Shown here one piece after another: positions 1-7,585 of a stretch of 57,756 bases of DNA. The stretch comes from Prescottella subtropica (GTDB lineage Bacteria; Actinomycetota; Actinomycetes; Mycobacteriales; Mycobacteriaceae). Location: NCBI RefSeq assembly GCF_005434945.1, contig NZ_SKCH01000023.1, positions 1 through 57,756 of the forward strand, written 5' to 3'. How positions within the stretch are numbered: position 1 is the first letter of the stretch; each line of letters begins with the position of its first letter. A program made the position numbers and the translations under genes. The notes below the pieces were generated by a model, which was not told the origin of the DNA, searched no databases, and worked only from the letters and a program-made list of their open reading frames with translations.

Positions 1-32
1 AGCTCGGATAGGGCAGACTGGTCCAGGGCCAT
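1..32 (-). mobile_element. IS256-family transposase, N-terminal fragment cut by window edge
   Basis: Ten codons are visible, from an ATG at 32 running off the left edge, reading MALDQSALSE. From memory this matches the opening of mutator-type (IS256 family) transposases common in actinobacteria. An AAGGAG ribosome binding site lies just upstream at about 43-48. Only the extreme N terminus is present, so neither the DDE residues nor the element's completeness can be judged. It points left, away from the window. The terminal repeat should lie between about 40 and 100, but I could not define it. Confidence 0.55.
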
Positions 33-79
33 CGCGTGGTCTCCTTGTCGTGAGTTCCTTGGTCGGTACTCACAGAGCT

Positions 80-481
80 TCACGCGGTGGCTCTTCCGCT
101 TCCGGGACCGACACGGTCACGGAAGCGGGGATCCCGGTTTACACCACCCCAGGGGACTCTCCCGTCCACCCGTCCGGTCAGCGGCCGGAACCCGCGCCAC
201 GACGCGGTCCAGCCGTCACCGTGCAACAGCCCCGACCACTCCCACCGGCGCGGCGTGTCGTCGCCGGTGCGCTGCAGGACCGGTGGGCGCCCGCTCGGTT
301 CGAGCAGGCCGCGCACGGTGACGGTGTCGCCGTCGTCCGCCGGGTATTCGACGAACCGCAGCGGGAACGCGAGCACCTCCCCGACCCGGGGCGGCGGAAT
401 CTCCCCGTCCTCGATCGCCAGTTCCTCGACCAGGACGGTGAGAACACGACGGTCACGACCTGATGCACCCGCAGGAGTCAT
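80..481 (-). CDS. hypothetical protein, possibly truncated at its C terminus
   Basis: A 133-residue soluble protein that I do not recognise. It starts at ATG 481 and has no signal peptide or membrane segment. The body is rich in short beta-like stretches (VLTVLVEELAIEDGEI, VGEVLAFPLRFVEY) and ends in a glycine/arginine-rich tail. The last codons and the TGA at 80-82 lie about 50 bp from the IS256-type transposase start, where the element's terminal repeat would be expected. The stop may therefore be supplied by the insertion and the native C terminus may be lost; that is inference. Good coding character for most of its length supports a real gene. Confidence 0.55.
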   Translation of the reverse strand: MTPAGASGRDRRVLTVLVEELAIEDGEIPPPRVGEVLAFPLRFVEYPADDGDTVTVRGLLEPSGRPPVLQRTGDDTPRRWEWSGLLHGDGWTASWRGFRPLTGRVDGRVPWGGVNRDPRFRDRVGPGSGRATA

Positions 482-548
482 GCGCCCGAGCGTATCCGCG
501 GGCCAGAGAGAGCAGGCTCATCGAGATCGGCGTGGGGAGTCGCACGTC

Positions 549-604
549 GTCGCAGGGCTTGTCGCCCCGCCGCAGGCCGATTCGAGGTCGACAACCCCTG
601 CGAC
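549..604. repeat. 56-bp intergenic repeat, copy 1
   Basis: The first of three gapless 56-bp copies in this window (others at 1731-1786 and 8465-8520). The family begins GTCGCAGGGGTT and ends AACCCCTGCGAC, which are reverse complements, and carries a second GTCGCAGG-like block near position 21 and ATTCG near position 32. This copy matches copy 2 at 42 of 56 positions and copy 3 at 43 of 56. It lies between divergent genes. Confidence 0.75.
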
Positions 605-714
605 CACGCGACTCGGCCTGCGACAACAATCCGAAGGCCGGCGACCCTGTACCGGCACGACGAAACCCGCATACGTGGGTACGGTCGACGCAACAGATGC
701 GGACGGGGGAGTTC

Positions 715-954
715 ATGTTGATCGGGATCGGCGCAGCACTGCTGGGCGCAGTGTGTCACCTGTTCGGTGCGGTTCGTGGTGCCCACACGGCCGGCTGGAT
801 ACTGAGCATCGTCGGCGCGCTGGCGCTGGGCGGCACGCTGTGGAATACGCATCCGGGCGTCGGTATCGCTGTCGCGGTCGGTGTTCTCGTCCTGGTCGAC
901 GGGGTGCCCGGCCTGATCTCGGGGTTCCGCCCCGGGCGCGCCACGTATCCCTGA
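715..954 (+). CDS. small membrane protein
   Basis: A 79-residue hydrophobic protein with about three transmembrane segments: roughly residues 3-22, 26-44 and 50-68. It ends with a short basic tail (FRPGRATYP). I chose ATG 715 because a GGGGGA ribosome binding site sits 6 bp upstream; an ATG 18 bp earlier would place that site inside the gene. No family is recognised. It is followed 40 bp later by the Mut7-C gene on the same strand. Confidence 0.65.
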   Translation: MLIGIGAALLGAVCHLFGAVRGAHTAGWILSIVGALALGGTLWNTHPGVGIAVAVGVLVLVDGVPGLISGFRPGRATYP

Positions 955-993
955 CACTCGCGTCGGTCGGTACCGTGGTGGACAGGTGCCACC

Positions 994-1725
994 ATGTCCC
1001 GTCACCACTGCGAGTTCCGTTTCTACGGTGAGCTGAACGATTTCCTGCGCCCGCTGTTGCGTCGGCGGACGGTCGTGCACGTGTTCGACGGCACCCCGTC
1101 GGTGAAGGATCGGATCGAGGCGTTCGGGGTGCCGCACACCGAGGTCGATCTGATCCTGGTCGACGGGGGAGTGGTCGGCTTCGGGCGCCGACTGTGCGGC
1201 GGGGAACGGGTTGCCGTCTATCCGACGTTCCAGGCGTTCGACGGCCTGCCGCGGCTGCGGCCCCCGCCGCCGGAGCGGTTCGTCCTCGACGTGCATCTCG
1301 GCGCGCTCGCCCGCTACCTGAGACTGCTCGGTATCGACTGCGCCTACACGAACGACGCCCCGGACGACGTGCTGGTGGCGCTGTCACGCACCGAATACCG
1401 CGTCCTGCTCACCCGTGACGTGGGACTGCTGCGGCGGTCGGCCGTCGTCCACGGCGGCTTCGTCCACGAGACCGATCCGCGCCGCCAACTCCGCGAGGTG
1501 CTCGACCGGTTCCGTCTGGCCGACCGGCTCGCCCCGCTCACCCGCTGCGCCCGCTGCAACGGGATCCTCGAGGCCGCCACCCCGGCGCGCGGGGACGTCC
1601 CGGAGTCGGTGCGGGGCGAACAGGTCCGGTTCCGCCGGTGCCCCGACTGCGACCGTTTCTACTGGCCGGGCGGGCACGTCACCCGACTGCGGGGACGGCT
1701 CGCCGAGGTCGGCGTCTGGATCTGA
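994..1725 (+). CDS. Mut7-C RNase domain protein with N-terminal ubiquitin-like domain
   Basis: A 243-residue protein with two known parts. Residues 1-85 fit the Mut7-C ubiquitin-like domain (FRFYGELNDFL, then LILVDGGVVGF). Residues about 90-240 fit the Mut7-C/PIN-like RNase domain: FVLDVHLGALARYLRLLGID, acidic DDVLVALS, and VLLTRD. A zinc ribbon follows (CARCNG and CPDCDRFYWPG). The family is predicted to act on RNA; no substrate is known to me. The start at ATG 994 has only a weak Shine-Dalgarno. The downstream 128 bp holds copy 2 of the 56-bp repeat, separating this gene from the 1854 operon. Confidence 0.85.
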   Translation: MSRHHCEFRFYGELNDFLRPLLRRRTVVHVFDGTPSVKDRIEAFGVPHTEVDLILVDGGVVGFGRRLCGGERVAVYPTFQAFDGLPRLRPPPPERFVLDVHLGALARYLRLLGIDCAYTNDAPDDVLVALSRTEYRVLLTRDVGLLRRSAVVHGGFVHETDPRRQLREVLDRFRLADRLAPLTRCARCNGILEAATPARGDVPESVRGEQVRFRRCPDCDRFYWPGGHVTRLRGRLAEVGVWI

Positions 1726-1730
1726 TCGCC

Positions 1731-1786
1731 GCCGCAGGGGCTGTCGGACGGTCGCAGACCCATTCGGTGCGGAGAACCCCTGCGAC
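1731..1786. repeat. 56-bp intergenic repeat, copy 2, with partial tandem extension
   Basis: Second copy of the repeat family, starting 6 bp after the Mut7-C stop codon; it matches copy 3 at 47 of 56 positions. Its 3' end is partly duplicated: GGAGAACCCCTGCGAC at 1771-1786 recurs at 1791-1806. The complementary ends could form a stem in RNA with a loop of about 30 nt, so it might act as a terminator or processing site for the upstream gene. No T-run follows it. Confidence 0.75.
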
Positions 1787-1817
1787 CGGTGGAGAACCCC
1801 TGCGACTCCGTGACGTC

Positions 1818-1848
1818 TTGCAATCTCCACTTGTAGTCATTTAGACTA
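1818..1848 (+). promoter_or_regulatory. promoter with palindromic operator for the 1854-5834 operon; leaderless start
   Basis: A TTGCAA -35 (1818-1823) and a TAGACT -10 (1842-1847) are separated by 18 bp. The -10 lies inside a perfect palindrome, TAGTC-ATTTA-GACTA (1834-1848). The ATG at 1854 follows 6 bp after the -10 and has no Shine-Dalgarno, so the mRNA is probably leaderless. The AT-rich stretch contrasts with its G+C-rich surroundings. The palindrome is placed to block RNA polymerase and is a natural target for the NrtR-like protein encoded at the end of the operon; that link is inference. Confidence 0.6.
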
Positions 1849-1853
1849 AAACC

Positions 1854-2894
1854 ATGACCACGACCACTGCAGGTTTCACGGCCGTCGAGTCGGCCACCGC
1901 GCCGGCCGACCTGTTCGGTCCTCCCGCAACGGATTCCGCGGCCCGTCGCGCCGCGCGCCGCGAGTTCCACCGGCTGTCGATGCTCGTGCACCCGGATCGG
2001 GTCGCTCCGGCCGATGCCGCCCGGGCGGCCGCGGCGTTCGCCACCGTGACGGAGCTGTACCGCAGCTGGTGCGGGGAACCGGTGGCCGCGGTGACGCTGA
2101 CCGGGACGGCGGGTACCTACACCCTCGGTGGTCGGCATGCGTGCGGATCGGTCGCCGACCTGTTCCGTGCCACGGACACCGACGGCACGCCGGTGACGGT
2201 CAAGATTCCGCGCGCGGTGGCGTCGAACGTCCTGCTCGACGCGGAACGGGCCGCGCTCACCGACATCGCGGCCTCGGCCGAGCGCGGACACGACTGGCTG
2301 CGCGCCTACTTCCCGACGCTCGTCGACCGGGTCACCCACGTCGATGCCGCGTCCGGGGCCCGGCGGTCGGTGAACGTCCTCGACGCGCTCGCCGACGGCT
2401 TCGTCACCCTCGCCGACGTCCGGGCCGCGCACCCCGACGGGATCGATCCGCGGGATTGGGCGTGGATGCACCGACGGCTGCTGCGGGCCGTGGCGGCCGC
2501 GCACCGGGCCGGCTGGGTGCACACCGCGATCACCGCCGACAACGTGCTGATCCATCCGGACCGGCACGGGGTGGTGCTCGCCGGATGGTCGTTCGCGACC
2601 CGGCCCGGCGACACTCCGGCCGCGCGGATCGGGTCGCAGCGACAGTTCTATCCGCCGGACACCGCGGCGACCCCGGCGTGGGACGTGTACATGACGCACG
2701 CGCTGATGCGGCACATGCTCGCAGGCCGTGCCCCGACGGCGATGCGCCGCTTCGTGTCCGGCTGCATGCAGGACGCGCCGCGCCGGCGCCCCGACGCCGC
2801 GGACCTGCTCACCGAGTTCGACGACCTCCTCGACCGACTGTACGGGCGACGACGCTTCCGCCCGTTCGCATTCCGCACCTCGAAAGGACAGTGA
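1854..2894 (+). CDS. J-domain/pseudokinase fusion protein
   Basis: A 346-residue protein. Residues about 20-75 resemble a J domain, with the HPD motif at 46-48 (VHPDRV). Residues about 85-340 resemble a protein kinase fold: VTVK with the ATP-binding Lys at 117, and an Asn at 230 in TADNVLI. The catalytic HRD is replaced by HTA (223-225) and DFG by AGW (243-245), so the catalytic and metal-binding aspartates are missing and it is probably a pseudokinase. It may recruit Hsp70 or bind the next proteins; that is inference. It is the first gene of a four-gene operon and its stop lies 5 bp before the VWA start. Confidence 0.8.
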   Translation: MTTTTAGFTAVESATAPADLFGPPATDSAARRAARREFHRLSMLVHPDRVAPADAARAAAAFATVTELYRSWCGEPVAAVTLTGTAGTYTLGGRHACGSVADLFRATDTDGTPVTVKIPRAVASNVLLDAERAALTDIAASAERGHDWLRAYFPTLVDRVTHVDAASGARRSVNVLDALADGFVTLADVRAAHPDGIDPRDWAWMHRRLLRAVAAAHRAGWVHTAITADNVLIHPDRHGVVLAGWSFATRPGDTPAARIGSQRQFYPPDTAATPAWDVYMTHALMRHMLAGRAPTAMRRFVSGCMQDAPRRRPDAADLLTEFDDLLDRLYGRRRFRPFAFRTSKGQ

Positions 2895-2899
2895 TCATC

Positions 2900-3886
2900 A
2901 TGGGTTACGGCAAGTGGGACGACGACACGTTCGCTGCGGCCAAGACGTTCCGGGCCGCCCGCGGACTCGACGACTTCGGCTACACCGCCACGATGCGGTC
3001 GCGGCCGTACACCGAGTGGAAGGTGGACCCGAGCCTCGACCCGTACGGGGTGACGGCGCGGGAGTCGCGGGACTCGGACGGCCACCCGGGGTCGCTGCCG
3101 ATCGCGGTGCTGTTCGACGTCACCGGCTCGATGGGCGTGGTGCCGCGGATCATGCAGGACAAGCTCGGCAAGCTGCACGGGCTGCTGCAACGCAAGGGGT
3201 ACGCGGACGATCCGCAGATCCTGTTCGGTGGCATCGGCGACGCCGACAGCGATCGGGTGCCGTTGCAGGTCGGGCAGTTCGAGTCGGACAACGCGATGGA
3301 CGACCAGTTGCGCACCATCTTCCTCGAGGGCGGTGGCGGCGGGCAGAAGTCGGAGAGCTACGAGCTGGCCGCCTATTTCATGGCCCGGCACATCACCACC
3401 GACGCGTGGGACCGGCGGGGCCGCAAGGGCTATCTGTTCGTCATCGGCGACGAGCTGAACAAGCCGCGGCTGTCGGCCCGGCAGGTGCGGGCCGTGATCG
3501 GTGACGATCTACGTCAGGACGTGAGCGTCGAATCGGTGTACCGGGAACTCGAGCAGCGCTGGAACGTGTACTTCGTGCTGCCGAACCAGTCGGCGTACTA
3601 CACCGACCCGCAGATCGCCGAGCACTGGACGCGGCTGCTGGGCGAGCGGTTCCTCAAGCTCGACGATCCGGCGGCGGTGTGCGAACTGATAGCCCTGACC
3701 GTCGGCATCGGCGAGGACCGCATCGACCTCGGGAAGGGGCTCGCCGACCTGCGCGACATCGGCTCGGTCGACGAGGCCGCCGCGGTCGGCACCGCACTCG
3801 CCACGCTCGGCGCCACCCGCGCCCCGGTGTCGACGGCGACACTGCCGCTCGGTGATCCGGGCACCGACGACGTCACGTTCCGATGA
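2900..3886 (+). CDS. VWA domain protein
   Basis: A 328-residue protein with a von Willebrand A domain from about residue 65 to 270. The metal-binding MIDAS motif is intact as DVTGS (73-77), and a glycine-rich EGGGGGQKSES stretch is present near 140. There is no signal peptide, so it probably acts in the cytoplasm as a metal-dependent scaffold. Start ATG 2900 is preceded by AAAGGA. Its TGA overlaps the ATG of the adenylosuccinate synthetase-like gene (ATGA at 3883-3886), indicating translational coupling. VWA proteins of this type also occur in large phages, as I recall, but nothing phage-like surrounds it here. Confidence 0.85.
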   Translation: MGYGKWDDDTFAAAKTFRAARGLDDFGYTATMRSRPYTEWKVDPSLDPYGVTARESRDSDGHPGSLPIAVLFDVTGSMGVVPRIMQDKLGKLHGLLQRKGYADDPQILFGGIGDADSDRVPLQVGQFESDNAMDDQLRTIFLEGGGGGQKSESYELAAYFMARHITTDAWDRRGRKGYLFVIGDELNKPRLSARQVRAVIGDDLRQDVSVESVYRELEQRWNVYFVLPNQSAYYTDPQIAEHWTRLLGERFLKLDDPAAVCELIALTVGIGEDRIDLGKGLADLRDIGSVDEAAAVGTALATLGATRAPVSTATLPLGDPGTDDVTFR

Positions 3887-5184
3887 CCGGCGACATCGGG
3901 GGCCGGGACATCGGGGGCCGGGACATCGTCGTCGTCGATCTCGGGTTCGGTGACGCCGGCAAGGGCGCGACCGTCGACTGGCTGTGCTCACCCGACGCGG
4001 GCCTGGACGTGGCCGCCGTCGTCCGCTTCAACGGCGGCGCGCAGGCCGCACACAACGTGGTCGCCGACGGCCGGCACCACACCTTCTCCCAGTTCGGGGC
4101 CGGTACGTTCTCGGGTGTGCCGACGGTGCTGTCGCGGCACGTGCTCGTCGAACCGATGGCCCTGGCCGCCGAGGCGCGGGAACTCGCGACGCTGGGGGTG
4201 CCGAACCCGTTGGGGCTGTTGCACCTCGACCCGGACGCACTGCTCACCACCCCGATCCATGTGGCCGCCAACCGGACCCGTGAGGACGCTCGCGGGGACG
4301 GTCGGCACGGGTCGTGCGGCAAGGGCATCGGGGAGACGGCGGCGTATGCGCTCGCGCACCCGGACGCGCCGACCGTCGGCGACTGCCGGACACCGGACCG
4401 GTTGCGCGCCAAGCTCACCCGGATGCGTCACGTGTACGGTCCGCTGCTGGACGGCGGCCGGCACCGCCTTCCCGACCTCGACGACCTGGTTGCGATGTAC
4501 ACCGAGTTCGCGGCCGCGGTCCGCATCGTCGACGGCGGCGGTCTCGCCGACCTCGCCGCGCGGGGACGGTTGGTGTTCGAGGGTGCGCAGGGCGTTCTGC
4601 TCGACGAGTGGCGCGGCTTCCACCCGCACACCACGTGGTCCACCGTCGAACCGTCGAACGCGCACGTGCTGCTCGACGAGATCGGCCGCGACGGCTACGT
4701 GCTCGGTGTGACCCGCACCTACACGACGCGGCACGGTGCCGGACCGCACCCCACCGAGGATCCGTCACTCGCCGCGGCCCTGCCGGAGATACACAACGGG
4801 ACCGGCCGCTACCAGGGTGCGTTCCGGGTGGGGCACCTCGACGAGGTGCTGTTGCGGTACGCCGTCGACGTGTGCGGTCGCGTCGACGGGCTCGCGGTCA
4901 CCCACCTCGACGCCGTCGCCCGCGCGGCGGCGGCCGGTGTCCCGCTCCGGACGGGACGGTTCTACCCCGGATTCGGGGACCGGATCGCGCCCGGGCCGTG
5001 GCGCGACCTCGACCACCAGCAGCGGCTCACCGACGCCCTCGACGCGGTCTCCGTCGACTACGCGCCGCTCGACCCGGCCGGGGTGCTCGACCGGATCGCG
5101 GACGTCACCGGCGTCCCCGTCGTGCTCACCGCGCACGGACCGGACCGGGCCGACCGCCGGGTCGCCGCACCCGTTGCCGCATGA
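3883..5184 (+). CDS. divergent adenylosuccinate synthetase homologue
   Basis: A 433-residue PurA-fold protein. Family landmarks kept: GDAGKG (23-28) for GDEGKG, NGGAQAAH for NGGxNAGH with its His (57), FEGAQG (232-237), and YTTRHGAGPHPTE. Landmarks changed: E to A in the P-loop, the arginine-rich loop (usually RRRCGW) reads RYQGAFRVGH, and the GTP-base motif TKLD reads THLD. In PurA those regions bind aspartate/IMP and guanine, so the substrates probably differ. A 15-bp direct repeat at the start gives DIGGRDIGGRDI. Housekeeping purA should lie elsewhere. It overlaps both neighbours by four bases. A GTP/IMP ligase role is not demonstrated. Confidence 0.8.
   Translation: MTGDIGGRDIGGRDIVVVDLGFGDAGKGATVDWLCSPDAGLDVAAVVRFNGGAQAAHNVVADGRHHTFSQFGAGTFSGVPTVLSRHVLVEPMALAAEARELATLGVPNPLGLLHLDPDALLTTPIHVAANRTREDARGDGRHGSCGKGIGETAAYALAHPDAPTVGDCRTPDRLRAKLTRMRHVYGPLLDGGRHRLPDLDDLVAMYTEFAAAVRIVDGGGLADLAARGRLVFEGAQGVLLDEWRGFHPHTTWSTVEPSNAHVLLDEIGRDGYVLGVTRTYTTRHGAGPHPTEDPSLAAALPEIHNGTGRYQGAFRVGHLDEVLLRYAVDVCGRVDGLAVTHLDAVARAAAAGVPLRTGRFYPGFGDRIAPGPWRDLDHQQRLTDALDAVSVDYAPLDPAGVLDRIADVTGVPVVLTAHGPDRADRRVAAPVAA
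3892..3928 (+). repeat. 15-bp tandem repeat, about 2.5 units, inside the PurA-like gene
   Basis: The unit gacatcgggggccgg occurs at 3892-3906 and 3907-3921, with a partial third unit to 3928. It encodes the repeated DIGGR at the N terminus of the PurA-like protein, before the first beta strand (DIVVVDLGFG). Unit length is a multiple of three, so copy-number change would keep the frame. Confidence 0.85.
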
Positions 5185-5834
5185 TCGACGGCATGGATCA
5201 GTCCGCCGTCTCCGTTGACGTGCTCGCCCTCCGGTTCGGTGACCCCGAGCCGGGCCGGTTGCGGTACGCGGTCGCCCCACGCAGCTGGGAGCCGTACACC
5301 GGGCAACTCGCACTGCCCGGTGTGCTGCTCGGGGCGGGGGAGCGGCTGCGGGACGCCGCCCGCCGCGCCGTCACCACGAAACTCGGTGTCCCCGACGGAT
5401 CCGTCGCCGCCACCGGTCAGCTCGCGGTGTTCGACGAGCCGCACCGCGACCCGCGCGGCCCGACCCTGTCGGTGACGATGTGGGCCGTCGTCACCGACGG
5501 TGGCGCTCCGGACACGCGTTGGCTGGGCTTCGGCGAGCCCGCCGAGCCCGCCGATCTCGCATTCGACCACGACCGGATCGTCGCCGACGGCCGGGCGATC
5601 GCCGGCGATCGGCTCCTGTGGCACGACCGGGTGTTCACGCGCGCCTTGCTCGGCCCCGAGTTCCCGGCCACCTACGCCGTCGAGGTCACCACCGCGCTCA
5701 CCGGCGCCCGGCCCGACGCCGGCAACCTCAACCGCACCCTGAAGAACCTGCCCGGCCTCGAACGTACCGACGAACGGGTGCGAGTCCAGGCGACGGGCCG
5801 GCCGGCGGTCGTGTGGCGGTGGACCGAGCGGTGA
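5181..5834 (+). CDS. NrtR-like Nudix-winged-helix regulator
   Basis: A 217-residue protein. Residues about 1-145 form a Nudix domain whose catalytic box is degenerate: the expected REUxEExGU reads RRAVTTKLG, so hydrolysis is unlikely. Residues about 150-217 fit the winged-helix domain of NrtR-type regulators (FTRALLGPEFPATYAVEV to GRPAVVWRWTE). The same two-part architecture is seen in NrtR at 8622-9323. This suggests a nucleotide-sensing repressor that controls its own operon through the palindrome at 1834-1848. ATG 5181 overlaps the previous stop (ATGA). Convergent with the TetR gene, only 6 bp away. Confidence 0.75.
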   Translation: MIDGMDQSAVSVDVLALRFGDPEPGRLRYAVAPRSWEPYTGQLALPGVLLGAGERLRDAARRAVTTKLGVPDGSVAATGQLAVFDEPHRDPRGPTLSVTMWAVVTDGGAPDTRWLGFGEPAEPADLAFDHDRIVADGRAIAGDRLLWHDRVFTRALLGPEFPATYAVEVTTALTGARPDAGNLNRTLKNLPGLERTDERVRVQATGRPAVVWRWTER

Positions 5835-5840
5835 CGCGGC

Positions 5841-6509
5841 TCAGGGCCGCGGCGCCGCTTCGGTGAGCCGCGCCCGCACCCCGTCGACGAACAGGGCGAG
5901 ACCGAAGTCGAACCGCACCTGTGGATCACCGTCGAGCAGTTCGTCGTCGGAGCCGAGGTCGGCGCCCGTCTCGGTGTCCGGGGAGGCCGGGGTGCGGGTG
6001 AGGGCGCCCATCTCCGCCAGTTGGGCGCGGGACTGTTCGTCGACGGTGTGCCCGAGCACGAAGTACAGCAGCGTGTACGCCGCGAGTTCGGCGTAGGGGC
6101 GGGGCAGGCCGGCCCGGACCCCGGCGCCCACGAAACTTTCCCGCGCCAGATTCGACGTCATCCGCGACGCGTACGTCGCCGCCACCAGTTCGGCGCCGTC
6201 GCGGTGCGCGAGCAGGGCGCCACGGAGCCGGTGTGCGAGTTCGGCGATGCCGTCGTCCCACCGCTCCGACGTCACCGGGGCGTCGACGCCCTCGAGGATG
6301 CGGTCGGCCATCGCGCCCAGCAGCGTCTGCTTGTTGGGGAAATGCCAGTACAGGGCGCCCGGCTGCACGCCGAGCGAGGTCGCGAGTCGTCGCATCGTCA
6401 GGTCGGCGAGACCGTACTCGTCGAGGATCGCCATCGCGCCGTCGAGGACGTCGCCGCGTCGTAGCTGCACCGATCTGCTCCTGCCGATTACCGGGTGGTC
6501 CTTTGACAC
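5841..6509 (-). CDS. bioQ: TetR-family regulator, probable BioQ
   Basis: A 222-residue TetR protein. The helix-turn-helix lies at about residues 25-65 ([29 protein letters not shown], then [13 protein letters not shown]). The C-terminal ligand domain contains [14 protein letters not shown], typical of the TetR_C group. It is divergent from bioB, with a perfect TGAAC-N3-GTTCA palindrome between them. BioQ, a TetR repressor of biotin genes in Mycobacterium and Corynebacterium, recognises such sequences. I rely on position and site for the name. Start is GTG 6509; no better start is visible. Confidence 0.7.
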   Translation of the reverse strand: MSKDHPVIGRSRSVQLRRGDVLDGAMAILDEYGLADLTMRRLATSLGVQPGALYWHFPNKQTLLGAMADRILEGVDAPVTSERWDDGIAELAHRLRGALLAHRDGAELVAATYASRMTSNLARESFVGAGVRAGLPRPYAELAAYTLLYFVLGHTVDEQSRAQLAEMGALTRTPASPDTETGADLGSDDELLDGDPQVRFDFGLALFVDGVRARLTEAAPRP

Positions 6510-6530
6510 TAATCGACCGCCGCTCTAACG

Positions 6531-6543
6531 TGAACGCCGTTCA
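6531..6543. promoter_or_regulatory. BioQ-type operator before bioB
   Basis: Perfect 13-bp palindrome TGAACGCCGTTCA, 37 bp upstream of the bioB GTG. A second, imperfect half-site (GTTCAA at 6555-6560) follows within ACTTG...CAAGT arms. The arrangement fits repression of bioB and possibly of the divergent regulator. Confidence 0.65.
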
Positions 6544-6580
6544 ACTTGTACGGTGTTCAAGTCTTCTTCAGGAGCGTGCA

Positions 6581-7585
6581 GTGACCCAGGCCCCCGACAT
6601 TCTCGAGATCGCCCGCGACCAGGTCCTGGGCCGCGGTGAAGGATTGACCCAGGAGCAGGTGCTCGCGGTCCTGACACTCGACGACGGCCGTCTCGAGGAC
6701 CTGCTCGCCCTCGCTCACGACGTGCGGATGCAGTGGTGCGGCCCGGAAGTGGAGGTCGAGGGCATCATCAGCCTCAAGACCGGCGGCTGCCCCGAGGACT
6801 GCCACTTCTGTTCACAGTCCGGGCTGTTCGCGTCCCCGGTCCGGTCGGCGTGGCTGGACATCCCCAGCCTCGTCGAGGCCGCGAAGCAGACCGCGAAGAC
6901 CGGCGCCACCGAGTTCTGCATCGTCGCCGCGGTCCGCGGCCCGGACGCCAAACTGCTCGCGCAGGTCGCCGCCGGGATCGAGGCGATCCGCAGCGAGGTC
7001 GACATCCAGATCGCGTGTTCGCTCGGCATGCTCACCCAGGAGCAGGTGGAGCACCTCGCGGCGATGGGTGTGCACCGCTACAACCACAACCTCGAGACCG
7101 CGGAGTCGTACTTCCCGAACGTCGTCACCACCCACACGTGGGAGGAACGCTGGGACACACTGCGCATGGTGCGCGAGGCCGGCATGGAGGTGTGCTGCGG
7201 CGGCATCCTCGGCATGGGGGAGACGCTCGAGCAGCGCGCCGAGTTCGCCGCGAACCTCGCCGCCCTCGACCCCGACGAGGTGCCGCTGAACTTCTTCAAC
7301 CCGCGTCCGGGCACCCCGTTCGGGGACCTCGACGTGCTGCCGGCATCCGAGGCCCTCAAGGCCGTCGCCGCGTTCCGGCTGGCGCTGCCGCGCACGATCC
7401 TGCGGTTCGCGGGCGGACGCGAGATCACCCTCGGTGACCTCGGCGCCAAGCAGGGCATCCTCGGTGGCATCAACGCCGTCATCGTCGGCAACTACCTCAC
7501 CACCCTCGGCCGGCCCGCCGAATCCGACCTGGACCTGCTCGTCGACCTCGAAATGCCGATCAAGGCGCTCAATGCCACGATCTGA
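6581..7585 (+). CDS. bioB: biotin synthase
   Basis: A 334-residue radical SAM enzyme that inserts sulfur into dethiobiotin. The SAM-cluster motif [11 protein letters not shown] is present near residue 70. Further BioB landmarks are [34 protein letters not shown] and [12 protein letters not shown]. Length fits the family. GTG 6581 is chosen because AGGAG lies at 6570-6574; upstream in-frame codons would run through the operator. Its last bases overlap bsaP. The only biotin genes in the window are this one and bsaP. Confidence 0.97.
   Translation: MTQAPDILEIARDQVLGRGEGLTQEQVLAVLTLDDGRLEDLLALAHDVRMQWCGPEVEVEGIISLKTGGCPEDCHFCSQSGLFASPVRSAWLDIPSLVEAAKQTAKTGATEFCIVAAVRGPDAKLLAQVAAGIEAIRSEVDIQIACSLGMLTQEQVEHLAAMGVHRYNHNLETAESYFPNVVTTHTWEERWDTLRMVREAGMEVCCGGILGMGETLEQRAEFAANLAALDPDEVPLNFFNPRPGTPFGDLDVLPASEALKAVAAFRLALPRTILRFAGGREITLGDLGAKQGILGGINAVIVGNYLTTLGRPAESDLDLLVDLEMPIKALNATI

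Noticed and set aside
87-1031. 314-codon plus-strand frame across the first kilobase
   Set aside because: Arg/Ser-rich composition, no ribosome binding site, overlaps better-supported genes on both strands.
3883-5184. PurZ-type enzyme for 2-aminoadenine (Z) genomes
   Set aside because: As I recall, PurZ has lost the P-loop Asp that is kept here (GDAGKG), and no phage genes or companion Z-pathway genes surround it.
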